Shown one piece after another: positions 52,135 through 63,139 of a stretch of 64,000 nt of DNA. The stretch lies in contig JAKSZU010000029.1 in assembly GCA_026018925.1 (NCBI GenBank), forward strand, positions 9,027,378-9,091,377, in the 5' to 3' direction. This DNA is from Tupaia tana (lineage: Eukaryota; Chordata; Mammalia; Scandentia; Tupaiidae). The position numbers and the translations under genes are program-made. Under the pieces are notes generated by a model. That model was given only the letters and a program-made list of their open reading frames with translations. It did no database searches and was not told where the DNA came from. Numbering within the stretch: position 1 is the first letter of the stretch; the number at the start of each line of letters is the position of its first letter.

Positions 52135-52445
52135 TGATTTTTCTTTTATATTTAGTTTTATGAAGCAAAGTTATAGAACATTTTTCCCACAAAAAAATTA
52201 CATTCTTTTGTTAAAGTTTTTTTTTTTTTTTTTTGGCCTTTCCCCCTCCCACTCATGCTCTCTTATCCACCTTCTACCACCCATTCCCCTCCCTTATTGT
52301 CTCTGGTATCTCCACTCATCCTTTCTACTATAGTATCTTTGGATCTTTCAGTTTCTGACATAGCGTGCAGACATTCAGCACATATTAACGGGATATACAG
52401 TGTGCATCTTTCAAAATCTGTTTTCATTTCACATTAAGTCCTCTA
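52135..52445 (-). mobile_element. L1 3'-end fragment, minus orientation
   Basis: TTTTATGAAGCAAAGTTATA, then CCACCTTCTACCACCCATTC; paralogous to 22585-22915. Confidence 0.75.
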
Positions 52446-52449
52446 TATT

Positions 52450-52735
52450 CACCCACTTTGCAAATGAACAGAATAGAAGACTATCCAAGGAAGACTTTTG
52501 AGTGGCCAAAAGGCATATGAAAAAATGTTCAGTCTTTTGTTGTAAGGGAAATGCAAATTAAAATGACAACAAAATACCACTAAATTCCAGTTAGAATGAT
52601 TAGGATCAGTAAAAGAAAGACTGATAGTCGTTGGTGATGGAAAGGAAAATCTCTTACACTGTTGTTGCAAAAGTAAATTAGTATAACCTCTAATATGAAG
52701 GTCCCTCAAAACTCTATGAATAGAGCTGCCATATG
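52450..52735 (+). mobile_element. L1 ORF2 fragment, + orientation, ERV-free
   Basis: Paralogue of the ERV-containing fragment in unit B; it reads through the insertion point as GTTGGTGATGGAAAGG without an LTR. Confidence 0.82.
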
Positions 52736-52740
52736 ACCGA

Positions 52741-53380
52741 ACATGAAATGTCTATTTATCTATTCAAAAGCTAAGGATTATGGTAGCTGTCCAAAGTTTC
52801 ATAGCTTAACACAGTTCCCTGTCTTGATGAAGAAAGAATAGCAATTTTTGATAGATATCACGTACTGTGTCCTCACCACAATTTAACACTTTGCAGTTCC
52901 AAGGGACCTACTCAAGTATCTCTGACTTAGGAGAACATTTTAACTTGAGATTGAGCAAAAGTACTAAGGAGGTTAGACCTCTGGAGAAAAATGAGTTCAA
53001 GGAGGAATAATAAATAATGACAGTATTCACCTGAATTCTAACTTGATCTCTTAGGAAAAGACAGTGATTAGGAATATATTTCTTTCTGCCCAGGCCATTG
53101 TCCCACAGGGATATCAAGTGCCTAGAAGCTGGATTTACAGAAGAGAACGGTGTCAAATGAGCAGATACTGGGAGTGTAAATACTTCCTGTGCTGTTGTCT
53201 TTGTGCAGGACAGAACATGGTTTACTTTTCTTTTGCAGTCCTAAACCTAGCTATGAAACTGATGCTTCATTCCTTCCTGCTGTCTTTTCTGAGAACAAAG
53301 TTTTAGCCTTTATGATCATCCATCTAGGGAGGAATTCAGATTCCTACATAGACACCACCTTTTCTGCAACCCCCAGTAAG
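52741..53380 (+). other. Candidate 5' non-coding exon region of the unit C OR7 gene
   Basis: Paralogue of 6061-6692; ends at AAG|GTAAGTCTC with the GT at 53381-53382, a donor at least as good as in unit A. Distance to the coding exon is 2.9 kb. Confidence 0.55.
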
Positions 53381-53539
53381 GTAAGTCTCAGAACCCAGCA
53401 GGTACTGTAGGAAAGAATTCCAGAGAATGGAAGCTGGGAATGCTTACTTGTCCCCTAAGAGCCCAAACCAGCATAGCTCAGAGCCACATCAGTGTACTTA
53501 TTTGCTTAACATCCACGCTACCTCCTGGGCACCCTCATT

Positions 53540-54090
53540 GCTTTTAAAACTTAAGACCATCTCCACGGAAATCTTTAGTAAAAGGCAAAAGATTTATACG
53601 ATCTGAAGAGAAACCAGGGTATTTCACATTTGCTTTTCTTATTACTTATTCCACAGGTGTTTTGTGCTTAAACCTTTTTTAACTTAATGATTATTTTCTT
53701 TTTTGTTTTTTATTAATTAATTTTTATTTTTAATTGATTAATTTACATTTTTTCACTGAGCAGCATCACAGCATTAATGATTATTTTCTATCATCTTGCA
53801 TAGCACATCCTTTTGTGTTCACCTAAAATCAGGTGTACCTTTTTCATAAGCACATTTAAATCCATTTGTTTATATGGTACAAAATTTTAACACTAGATAA
53901 CTTTGATATTGTTTCCTTCACTGCTTCTTTAAAAATATATATTTTAATATTTTATACCCAGATATTTTCAATTTAACCTGTAATTAGAGACCTATGTTGA
54001 TGTGATTATATTATCATTTTTAGGTTTTTCTTTTATTTATATTTTTATTCCATTTTATTAAACACAGTTATTTTTATTTTCATTTTTTTT
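53540..54090. other. AT-rich unit sequence, no gene
   Basis: Paralogous to 14400-15110 and 28660-29050. A short L1-tail-like AT tract lies at about 53695-53780. Confidence 0.55.
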
Positions 54091-54092
54091 TT

Positions 54093-54340
54093 TTGAGAGG
54101 CTTTTGCTATAGGGCGCATGCGCTCGCCAGACAAAGAGAGATAGAGAGACAGAAAGTGAGAAATCACCCCCCAGGGGGGATGGCCATGCCGCAATCCCTT
54201 CTCCTCCATTCTCCTCTCAGGATCTTGGGCACACATGCACACGCGCCTGGCGTAAGTTTAAGCCACTGGGTCTGGGACACGAACCGCGGTCGACTACATG
54301 GGAGTCTAGAGACATAGCCATTATGCTAACTGCTGGTCCC
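54093..54340 (-). mobile_element. SINE-A, young copy, minus orientation
   Basis: GAGAGGCTTTTGCTATAGGG to GCTAACTGCTGGTCCC. AACACAGTTATTTT occurs on both flanks (about 54061 and 54343), a clean target duplication. Confidence 0.95.
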
Positions 54341-54639
54341 AAAACACAGTTATTTTGAATCTGTTCTATTTGCTTGGTTACATATTCTCTGTAATTCTCT
54401 CTTTTTAAATGTTTCTATAAATACACAGCAAAAGTGGTCATATCACAATGTGGCTCCAAGTTCACATGTCCATGGGAATCTTGCCAACTGGAATCTTGCT
54501 TCTGTGTCTACACTGTTAGAAGGCTACATTTTTAGAGGGCTAGGAAAGCATGTAACTGGAGAACCCTCAGTGTCCTCAAGTTTCAGCATCAGCAGGACCC
54601 TCATTCCTCACCATCCCCTGATGTCATCTCATTATTCTC

Positions 54640-54800
54640 CTCTTGCTACTTCCTCTGTAAGGTGGCCACTTCCCCAGATACCCTGCAGCTCCTATCCTCT
54701 CTTCCCTGAAGTCTGTTCAAATGTCATCTTTTCTATCAGTTAATAGTTTCTGTGCCACTCTCTCACTTCTTCTACATGATTTCATTGTCTTCAAAGCACT
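54640..54800 (+). mobile_element. L2-like fragment, paralogue of 15475
   Basis: ACCCTGCAGCTCCTATCCTC then GAAGTCTGTTCAAATGTCAT. Confidence 0.55.
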
Positions 54801-54811
54801 TGTTATTTATT

Positions 54812-55048
54812 TTTCAGGTTTTTGCCTTAGAAAGCATGCACTCGCCAGAGAGAGAGTAATGAGAGGGAAATTGAGAAATTACCCCCCAGGAGGGATGGCC
54901 AAGCCTCAATCCCTTCCCCTTAGTTCTTATCCCATGATCTTGGACAGGCATGCACACATGCTTGGCGTGAGTTTCAAGACACGGTCTGGGACTCAAACCA
55001 CAGTTTGCATTGTGGGAGTTTAGCAATGCTGTGCCATCTGCTGGTCCC
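54812..55048 (-). mobile_element. SINE-A, minus orientation
   Basis: TTTTTCAGGTTTTTGCCTTA to GCCATCTGCTGGTCCCC. CAAAGCACTTGTT flanks both ends (about 54792 and 55048), the target duplication. Confidence 0.92.
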
Positions 55049-55349
55049 CAAAGCACTTGTTGATGTGTGATATGTTATACAATTACTTCCTTATAAGTTC
55101 ATAATATCCTCCAATAATTGTTAAGTATTTTTGTTTCTTAGCAACTTATATTCATTACCCAGACAATACATGGAATTTGGTGGGTTTTCAGTTTATATTA
55201 CTCAAATGCATGGGAAAATTTGGAGAAAGATTGAGAATGGGACAGAAATTTCCCATCAGACATGCCGTGGAAGGGTGAGATGTACTAAAGGGAAGAGGAA
55301 CCATAAACAAAATATAGACAATGGGTCATCCCTGTGGCATAGTGATTCT

Positions 55350-55920
55350 TTTATTAATTAATTAATTAATTTAATTTTACATTCATTCACTGTATTTCAT
55401 TACAACCCACAAAAACAAATTTTCTCATCTAGAATACAGTGTATATTGCCTAATTCCAAAACATTAACATACCTACTATCTGCAACAGATATTTTTCCAT
55501 TTTGGGTTTCTTAAATGCTTTATTTCTTTCTTTTTTCCCTTTGATTCCCTCCCTCTGATCTTCTGCCATTTTGCACCATCCTCCCACACTATCTCTCATC
55601 TCCACAGTTGCTCTCCAGGCCTTTATATAGTCTAATATTTCAGTTTCTGCCAGAGGGCAACCATTTGGTATATATTAAGTGGGGATATACAATGCCTCTC
55701 TTTCATAATATGACACTTCACTTAGTAGTAAACCTTTTATATTTATCTACTTTCTTTTAAATGCCAGGGTCTTATTATTTTTCTATGGCTGTGTAGTATT
55801 CTGTAGTGGATATGTGCCACACTATTTCAATCCATTCCTTGGTTCATGGACATTTGAGCTTATTCCATGTCTTAGTAATTGCAAATAATGCCCCAATAAA
55901 CATGAATGTGCACGTGTTTT
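55350..55920 (-). mobile_element. L1 ORF2/3' UTR fragment, minus orientation
   Basis: ATTAATTA-rich tail, CCAGGTCTCT-type phrases, CTGTGTAGTATTCTGTAGTG, and GGACATTTGAGCTTATTCCA (reversed ORF2 end). Confidence 0.85.
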
Positions 55921-56269
55921 TATACAGATTCTAGAACCTGGATCTCACATGCTAACCATGGTTCAAATTCTGGCGCTGGATGCTTGAAAAACACTCTGAG
56001 TACGTGTGCATACATGCTGAAAATCAAGGCAGAAAGGAAGGATGGAAAAGAAGAGATTGTAGCATGACAATGACCCATGGGGGGAGTGACTTCTCCCCCA
56101 CCTCCTTTCTTGGTCTCTCTAGCAAGTATATTCACCTCCTTGCAATGAAAAAAATTAAATATTAATTTATTTAATGAAAAATAAAAAGCTGTAGCATTTT
56201 ATCTATGTGCATAATTATTGTGAATTTTGTGAGCCAACTCTGCAAACCATTTTGATTGAAAAAAATAGA

Positions 56270-56307
56270 CATGTTAATTTATTTTTCCTAGTAGTCACTT
56301 CCATTAC
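56270..56307 (+). promoter_or_regulatory. Splice acceptor and 13-nt 5' UTR of the unit C OR7 exon
   Basis: TTAATTTATTTTTCCTAGTAG ends at 56294 (an alternative AG at 56291). Confidence 0.65.
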
Positions 56308-57246
56308 ATGGAGCCAGAGAATGATACAAGAATTTCCGAATTTCTTCTTCTGGGACTTTCTGAGGAACCCAAATTACAGCCTCTCATATTTGGGCTTTTC
56401 CTCTCCATGTACCTGATCACTGTGTGTGGAAACCTGCTCATCATCCTGGCCACCATCTCAGACTCCCACCTGCACACCCCCATGTACTTCTTCCTCTCCA
56501 ACCTGTCCTTTGCTGACATCTGTTTTACCACTACCACCGTCCCAAAGATGCTGGTGAACATCCAGACACAGAGCCAGGTCATCACCTATGCGGGCTGCAT
56601 CACCCAGATGAACTTTTTTGTGCTCTTTGCTGGTGTAGATGACTTTCTCCTGACAGTGATGGCCTATGACCGGTTCATAGCTATTTGTCACTCCTTACAC
56701 TACACCGTCATCATGAACCCTTGGCTCTGTGTGTTGCTAGCTCTGTTGTCCTGGATTACGAGTGTCTTGATTTCATTGATACATAGCTTAATGACATTGC
56801 GGCTGTCCTTCTGTACACCACTGGAAATCCCCCACTTTTTCTGTGAACTTAATCAGGTTATTCATCTCGCCTGCTCTGACACCTTTCTTAATGACATGGT
56901 GATCTATTCTGCATCTGTGTTGCTGGCTGGTGGTCCCCTCGCTGGGATCCTTTACTCTTACTGTAAGATAGTTTCCTCCATCCACGCAATCTCATCAACT
57001 CAGGGGAAGTATAAAGCATTTTCCACTTGTGCATCTCACCTCTTGGTTGTCTGTTTATTTTATTTTACAATGATAAGTGTGTACCTTAGTTCTGCTACTA
57101 CCAAGACCTCACACTCAAGTGCAGCAGCCTCAGTGATGTACACTGTGGTCACACCCATGCTGAACCCCTTCATCTACAGTCTGAGGAATAAAGACATAAA
57201 AAGAGCTCTGAGAAGTTTCTTTTGGAGGGAAACTATCGATGTATAA
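56308..57246 (+). CDS. Olfactory receptor family 7 (OR7A-like), intact, 312 aa
   Basis: Seven-transmembrane odorant receptor. [12 protein letters not shown] with an N5 sequon, [11 protein letters not shown] (41-51), [10 protein letters not shown], Cys97, [15 protein letters not shown] at 118-132, loop-2 cysteines 169, 179 and 189, [10 protein letters not shown] (236-245), [12 protein letters not shown] (283-294). The DRY motif is DRF, a conservative change seen in functional OR7 members. Pro129 of CHPLHY is Ser, which is unusual and lies in intracellular loop 2. Frame and length are normal, and the upstream donor and downstream poly(A) signal are intact, so I judge it functional. Confidence 0.96.
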   Translation: MEPENDTRISEFLLLGLSEEPKLQPLIFGLFLSMYLITVCGNLLIILATISDSHLHTPMYFFLSNLSFADICFTTTTVPKMLVNIQTQSQVITYAGCITQMNFFVLFAGVDDFLLTVMAYDRFIAICHSLHYTVIMNPWLCVLLALLSWITSVLISLIHSLMTLRLSFCTPLEIPHFFCELNQVIHLACSDTFLNDMVIYSASVLLAGGPLAGILYSYCKIVSSIHAISSTQGKYKAFSTCASHLLVVCLFYFTMISVYLSSATTKTSHSSAAASVMYTVVTPMLNPFIYSLRNKDIKRALRSFFWRETIDV

Positions 57247-57624
57247 ATTACCCTGGTACTGAAGAAGTGCAGAATTGCACTTTTTAGCATGGCTCAAAGC
57301 ATTTGAGGCAGAAATGGTGAAAATCTGATCAGATTCTGGAAGTAGAACTTGTTCCATTTGCCTATCTCCTAAAACTTCAAAGTTTTGATTTCAGCCTCTC
57401 TATGCTTTGTATCTCACTATTTCACTGTCGGTTATCTATACAAATTTTTCCTTTTATATTATTGTATTTTTACAAGTTTATCCTAACCCATAAATCAGAA
57501 ATAGCTGTGAATACCAATTAATTTTATGAAGCAACATGAATTTCTGAAGAATTCCTTTTTGGACAATATAAACTGAGTAAGTTTTACTTCTATTAAAATC
57601 CATAGTTTGTATTTCTCTTATGGG

Positions 57625-57630
57625 AATAAA
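57625..57630 (+). terminator. Candidate poly(A) signal of the unit C OR7 gene
   Basis: AATAAA in TTATGGGAATAAAATAACTA, 379 bp after the stop, at the same aligned site as 18135. Confidence 0.5.
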
Positions 57631-57639
57631 ATAACTACA

Positions 57640-58930
57640 CTTGGCATCTAATTTTATTTATATGATCATTTTTAATCTTTTTCATATTTGTTTACATTTA
57701 CTCTGAGGTCACAATTTTTGAATTTCATATTCACCATTCCTTGATATAGCGCTATCTTAAGTGTTCTTCATGAAAATGGAGAATTTAACACAACAATTTG
57801 TTTTATAGCTTATCTTTGGATTTTATTCTGATCCTTAAGGTCCTACTTCTTATTCATTCCAGTGTTCACAGTGCCTATAGAGTCACTGTCAAAAATTAAT
57901 TACTATCTGGATATATTCAAGCAGAATCTGCTTGGAAAGACAAATATAAGTAAATGATTTTTCTTTTTGTGACTTTAAAATCAGAGATGTATTTCCATAT
58001 AATGCATCAAGTTTGAATCTATACATTGTATTACTGCGCAAAATATTTCCCTTTCATTTTCTAGATCTGCTCATTAAATATAGAAAATTGGTGAATTTTG
58101 GTGAAGAATGTTTTGGTTTGAATGATGTTTTATTGTTGAAATATATTTCTGTTTCGTTTATTTATTTATTTATTGTATTTTATTTATTTATTGTTTCTTA
58201 TATATTTTGCCTCTTTCTCTCCCTTGATTTCCACCCTCTCATCCTCTGCCTACATATACAAGTCTTTCCATTTCTCTAATAAAATATCTCCTTTTCTAAA
58301 CTCATAATCATCAAAGGGGTAGTGAATGAACATTGTCAGTATAGTCTATATTATTTTTCCTTTAAGTTTAGATGGCTCTTCAATCTTCATGATCAAAGGA
58401 TCATTCACAAATAATCTTGAATTCCTATCCAGGACATAATTCTGGGTCACAAGTATTTCTCTACAAATGTGCATATCCTTCTACCTTCTGGTTTCCTAGA
58501 AAGGAACCTCATGTTAGTAATTTTTTAGTACAATCCTCTTACATAACTTTGACTAACAGAGCAATATGAATGTAGTTTTCACATTAAGAAAAAAGACCAA
58601 AAATACAAATCAGAATATTACTATAATTGTCCTTCATTCTGTTCACTTCGGTTATTGTATCGGTTAGTTACTGCTGCATAACAAGCCATCTTAACAGAAA
58701 ACGGTTTACTGTAATACCCTTGTTAATTAATGTGATTTTTATGGTGGGGTATATTTCTGAACTGTCCAGGTTTTCTCATGAATTTGTAGTCATCTGTGAG
58801 TTAAATGAGGAAGTCACTGTTATTGTGACTGAGTTTTCTTATCTATTGAGTATTTAACTGGCTGTTGGCTGATCTTGGGTTCCCTTGACTAAGAAAACTG
58901 GTCTCTCCTCTACTTGAACACTCTTTTTTT
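57640..58930. other. Unit C 3' flank, no gene
   Basis: Paralogous to 18150-20020 and 31900-33480. A minus L1 3' fragment lies at about 58145-58285. The rest is AT-rich. Confidence 0.6.
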
Positions 58931-58934
58931 CTTT

Positions 58935-59184
58935 TTAAGAGGTTTTTGCTATAGGGCGCATGCGCTCGCCAGACAGACAGAGAGAGACAGAGAGACAGTA
59001 AGTGAGAAATCACCCCCCGGGGGGGATGGCCACGCCGCAATCCCTTCTCCTCCATTCTCCTCTCGGGATCTTGGGCATGCATGCACATGCGCCCGGCGTG
59101 AGTTTTAAGCCACCAGGTCCAGGACGCAAACCGCAGTTGACTACGTGGGAGTCCAGCATCATAACCATTACGCCAACTGCTGGT
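58935..59184 (-). mobile_element. SINE-A, young copy, minus orientation
   Basis: AGAGGTTTTTGCTATAGGGC to GCCAACTGCTGGTC. CTTGAACACTCTTTTT and CTTGAATACTCTTTTT flank it as target duplication. Confidence 0.95.
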
Positions 59185-59204
59185 CTTGAATACTCTTTTT
59201 TAAA

Positions 59205-59485
59205 TAATTATTTTATTTATTTATAAATTTTATTTTTAATTAATTTTTATTCTTATTCATACATTGAATCACTATATATCATTTAGATTATAAAGAGGTT
59301 CTACCCAGCATGATATACACCTCAGTCCATTCAATGAACATCATCACAGCATACAAAATGCAATTTCCCATCCAGAATACACTGTGCAATGACTTAATCA
59401 AACATGTTATCATCAAAAAATACAACTAGATAGCTTGGATCTCCGTCATGAACATGCTATTTATCATAAATAAAATAAACTAGTT
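59205..59485 (-). mobile_element. L1 3'-end fragment, minus orientation
   Basis: ATTTATTT-rich tail, CATACATTGAATCACTATAT, then TCCAGAATACACTGTGCAAT (same phrase at 55430). Confidence 0.65.
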
Positions 59486-59561
59486 TTTTTAAAAAAAATG
59501 ACATTCTGGTCAATGATAGATCATGTGTATCATGTTGGTTCCATAAGATTATAATGGTGGC

Positions 59562-59730
59562 CAGCAGGTGGTATAGTGGTTAAAGGCACTAGACTCCCAC
59601 ATGGTTGATTGCCCTTTGAGTCCCATATCTGGTGGCTTCTTTCTCACTCTCACTCTCTCCCTCTCATGAGTGTGTATGCCCTATAGCAAATGAGAAAAAT
59701 AATAACAATAAATAAAATTAAATATATAAT
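59562..59730 (+). mobile_element. SINE-B-like, + orientation
   Basis: GGCCAGCAGGTGGTATAGTG head, box B-like CCTTTGAGTCC, tail AATAAATAAAATTAAATATA. Confidence 0.8.
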
Positions 59731-60179
59731 TCTTAATAAGTAAATAATGATTAGAGTTGAGTTCAAAATTTCTATCATGTAATGACTAAATTTCAATCAT
59801 TGTAGCTGTTGTAACATCATAGCACCACCCATTACTCACTTGTTCATAGTAATACTGGTGTACACAAATTTCCTACACTGTCAATCACACAGAAGTAGAG
59901 CACATATAGTTCTGTAACATATATAATACTAGATTATGATAATAAGTGATTATTTTACTGGTTGATATACTTACTATTACAATACTTTTATTATCACTTT
60001 AGGATGTGCTCCTCCCATTTAATGCAAAAAGTTCACTGTAAGTAAAATGCCATGGTACTCTGGCATTAGCCTCATATAGCTTGTGCTTATCACCTTTCTT
60101 CATTTCATCACTTTCCCTTGTACTTGATTTAAAATTGTGTTGTTTTGTTCCACACTGCTCTTCAAAAGAAGTAGAGTTG
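59731..60179. other. AT-rich intergenic sequence
   Basis: No gene or repeat family recognised. Confidence 0.4.
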
Positions 60180-60197
60180 AAAGGCAGTGATATTGGT
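60180..60197. repeat. Target-site duplication of the U1 retrocopy, left
   Basis: AAAGGCAGTGATATTGGT, repeated exactly at 60371-60388. Confidence 0.95.
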
Positions 60198-60361
60198 ATA
60201 CTTATCTGGCAGGGGAAACACCATGATCACGAAGGTGGTTTTCCCAGGGTGAGGCTCACCCATTGCACTGCTGGTGTTCTGACCTCTGCAATTTCCCCAA
60301 ATGCAGGAAACTCAGCTGCATAATTTGTGGTAGTGGGGGACTGCATTCGTGCTCTCCCCTG
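60198..60361 (+). pseudogene. RNU1: U1 snRNA retropseudogene, full length (164 nt)
   Basis: It starts ATACTTATCTGGCAGGGG and ends CTCTCCCCTG, exactly the 164-nt U1 length. Stem-loop text (ATGATCACGAAGGTGGTTTT), stem II, the Sm site AATTTGTGG and the 3' stem-loop are recognisable. C8 of the 5' splice-site recognition sequence is T (ACTTATCTG instead of ACTTACCTG), with about a dozen other changes. An A-rich tail (60362-60370) and 18-bp target duplication show L1-type retrotransposition; no U1 promoter is expected at such a copy. Confidence 0.95.
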
Positions 60362-60370
60362 AAATAAAAA

Positions 60371-60388
60371 AAAGGCAGTGATATTGGT
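60371..60388. repeat. Target-site duplication of the U1 retrocopy, right
   Basis: Exact repeat of 60180-60197. Confidence 0.95.
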
Positions 60389-60610
60389 GATTCTGACCCT
60401 TCATGGGCCAAGGCTAATGTGTGTGTAACAAAAACAAAAAAGTTCAAAAGGCAAAAAAAAAAAAAAAAAATAGTAAAAATAAAACCAATTTAAATGAAAA
60501 GCTCACAAAACAAAAGTATATGGAAAATATTTTTGTAAAGTTATACAAAACATGTGAGTCTTAAGCTAAATGTTATGACACAAGTATCAAACATTTCCAT
60601 AAAAGCTTAG
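60389..60610. other. AT-rich spacer with A-run
   Basis: Includes an 18-nt A-run near 60454. No gene. Confidence 0.5.
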
Positions 60611-61615
60611 AATGTAAAAAAATATAATTCACAATTGCTAGGACACAGAATCAGCTCAAATATCTAAGAACAGACAAATAGATTGGAAAAATGTGGCACA
60701 TGTACTCTATGGAATACTACCAAGCCATAAAAAAAAAAACAATGGGACCATAACATTTCATAGAAAGTGGACAAATATGGAAGATTTAATGCTAAGTGAA
60801 TCAAGTCACACTATGAAAGGCAGTCTTTGTGTGTCCATGCTTAATAAATACGTAATGTCTGTGCTCTAGAGCAGAGAGTGAAATAGTGGAAGGTATAATA
60901 GCAGGGAGGGCAACTCTAGATAGTAGAGACAGTATAGGAGGAGCTGAGTAAGATGGGGAGGGGAATCAGGAAAAAAAACAAAGCAAAACATTTAAGAGAT
61001 ACAAAAGTAGAGAATTGCTGTTGACTACAATGTATATGGTAATGTCTTTGATTTGTCTAATACACACTGTATTCATGCTGGGAATACTTTGTTTTACACT
61101 GTACAGTGATTAAATATATATAAATAAATTAAAAATTACATTCAGCTGGTATTAATTTGTTCTTAAAGAAAGAAAAAAATGTTAAACATGTTGGATGGTA
61201 TAAAAGCATGGAGAGGAACTGTGGACATCAGAGATAGTGTGGGAGGAGGATGGGAAATGGCAGAGGGTGAGAAAGAGGGAATCAGGAAGTAAAAGAAGGA
61301 AGTAAAAAAAAAAGGAGAGGTAAACTGTATAGGGAACACAATAAATAAATTAGTGTAGTGTAAATGTCCAGTGTTCAAAAAGTGGAATACGATAGTGCCC
61401 TAGGTGCTCACATTCACTCATCACTCAGTGACTCATCTGAAAAACTTCTAGTCCTGCAAGTGATGTTCTCACCACCACAATAACAGCCATATGACAAGAA
61501 GTATCAATTAAGTAGCTAGATTTAACCATTCCAAAATGTATGTGTACATCCCCAAACCGTACTGAGCTCAGTAAATACATTCAATTGTATATCATTTAGA
61601 AAATAAATTTGAAAA
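60611..61615 (+). mobile_element. L1 ORF2 end and 3' UTR fragments, + orientation
   Basis: CATGTACTCTATGGAATACT, then GCCATAAAAAAAAAAACAATGG-type ORF2 end, GGACAAATATGGAAGATTTA, and an AT tail at about 61120. A second 3' UTR piece (61185-61380) is forward to the reversed phrase at 62240-62345. Confidence 0.85.
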
Positions 61616-61664
61616 AAAAATAAAGTTAGTTCTTGTAAGGGTCTTATCTTAGCAGAAACTGTAT

Positions 61665-62720
61665 AAAAATTATTATTTTTTTCTATTTATTTATTTACAT
61701 ATTTTAATACATTCAATCACATTATTTAGCTTACAAAGTGAACATTTCAAAATGTGAACATTTCTCCCTTGTCCAATTGATCAAAATATATCAACAGTTA
61801 ACATCCTGGTTGGATGATTGTGGCATGAACTCTGCTTTACATTATAATATGTTGAGCAGTAACCATGTCTTCAATCCACCAGGTGTTATAGTAGCATCTC
61901 CCATTTATTACAACAGAAATTTCTGCAGGCATTACAAGTGCCCCCTAGAAGCATAATGACCCTACTTGAAGACCATTGACCTGGAGCAGAAGGTCAATAA
62001 ATATCTTTTTAAAATTATTCCATAAATTTTTATTTGGATTTGGTCATCGTACTTCTCTGTAACATATGATATGGTTTTTAATTTGTTTTATTTCTTCTTT
62101 TTTTACATGTAATTACTGTACATCTTTACAATATACAAAATGGACTATCTAGGCATGAGTATACTGCATATTAGTCCAATCAGCAACATTACCATACATA
62201 TTATCAACAATTTTCCATTTTTGTATCTATTAAATGTTTTGCTTCTTTTCCCCAATTCCCTCCATCCTGTACCCCATTGTCTACCTTCCTTCAACACTGT
62301 GTCTAGTATCCTCAGTTTCCCTCCCTGAATTTATACATCCCAGTCTTTCAGTTTCTGCTTTAAAGTGCAAACATTTGGTATATATTGAGTGGGGACATAA
62401 AATGCCTCTCTTTCATAGTCTGGCTTATTTCACTTAGCATTAAATCTTCCATACTTATCCACTTTCTATCAAATGCCAGGTCTCTGTTTTATGGCTGAGT
62501 ATTACTCCATAGTGTATATGTACCACACTTTTTCAGTCCATTCATTTGCTCTTGGGACATTTAGGTTGATTCCATGTTTTAGTGATTGTGAATAATGCTG
62601 CAATAAATGTGCAAATGCTTTTCTGACTCGGTATTTTCATATCCTTTGGGTAGATATCCAGGAGTGGAATTGCTAGAGTATATGGTAGTTCTATTTGAAG
62701 ATTTTTGAAGAACCTCCAAC
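61665..62720 (-). mobile_element. L1 ORF2 end and 3' UTR fragments, minus orientation
   Basis: A 3' tail at 61665-61800; a longer piece at 62060-62720 has ATGGCTGAGTATTACTCCAT, AATAATGCTGCAATAAATGT and GGTAGATATCCAGGAGTGGA, reversed ORF2 landmarks. Confidence 0.85.
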
Positions 62721-62724
62721 AATA

Positions 62725-63075
62725 TGGTTTTTCAAAGCATGCATGAAGTGCATATCAATCTAGTCAAACATATTACCATATGTATAATCAAATAACTTTC
62801 CATTCATGTGTCACTTAAACTTTTTTTAAGCCCCTCCCATCTACCTACTACTAACCATTACCTTCCTATACAGTCTCTGGTATCTACAATTATCCTCTCT
62901 GCCATTATATTTTCAAACTTCCAATTTCTCCCTTTCTTCTTAAAATTTTATTTAATCACTATACATCTTTACAGCATGCAATCCATTTTTTCCAAGCATG
63001 AATGCAGTGCATATCAAGTCAAAGATATTACCATATATTTTATTATCATCAGATAATTTTTCATTTTGTGTCTCA
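62725..63075 (-). mobile_element. Two short L1 3'-end fragments, minus orientation
   Basis: CAAAGCATGCATGAAGTGCA and TCCAAGCATGAATGCAGTGC begin two similar 3' tails. Confidence 0.65.
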
Positions 63076-63139
63076 CAAATGCTTTTTGTTTCTGTAAACA
63101 TCTTGGTGGGCTTCTCACCTAACCTCATCTCTTACATGA

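Larger units (their letters stand above)
52740..58910. repeat. Segmental duplication unit C (OR7 unit)
   Basis: Donor block to 53380, L2 at about 54640, OR at 56308, poly(A) signal at 57625, TTAGTTACTGCTGCATAACA block at about 58663. Confidence 0.85.
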
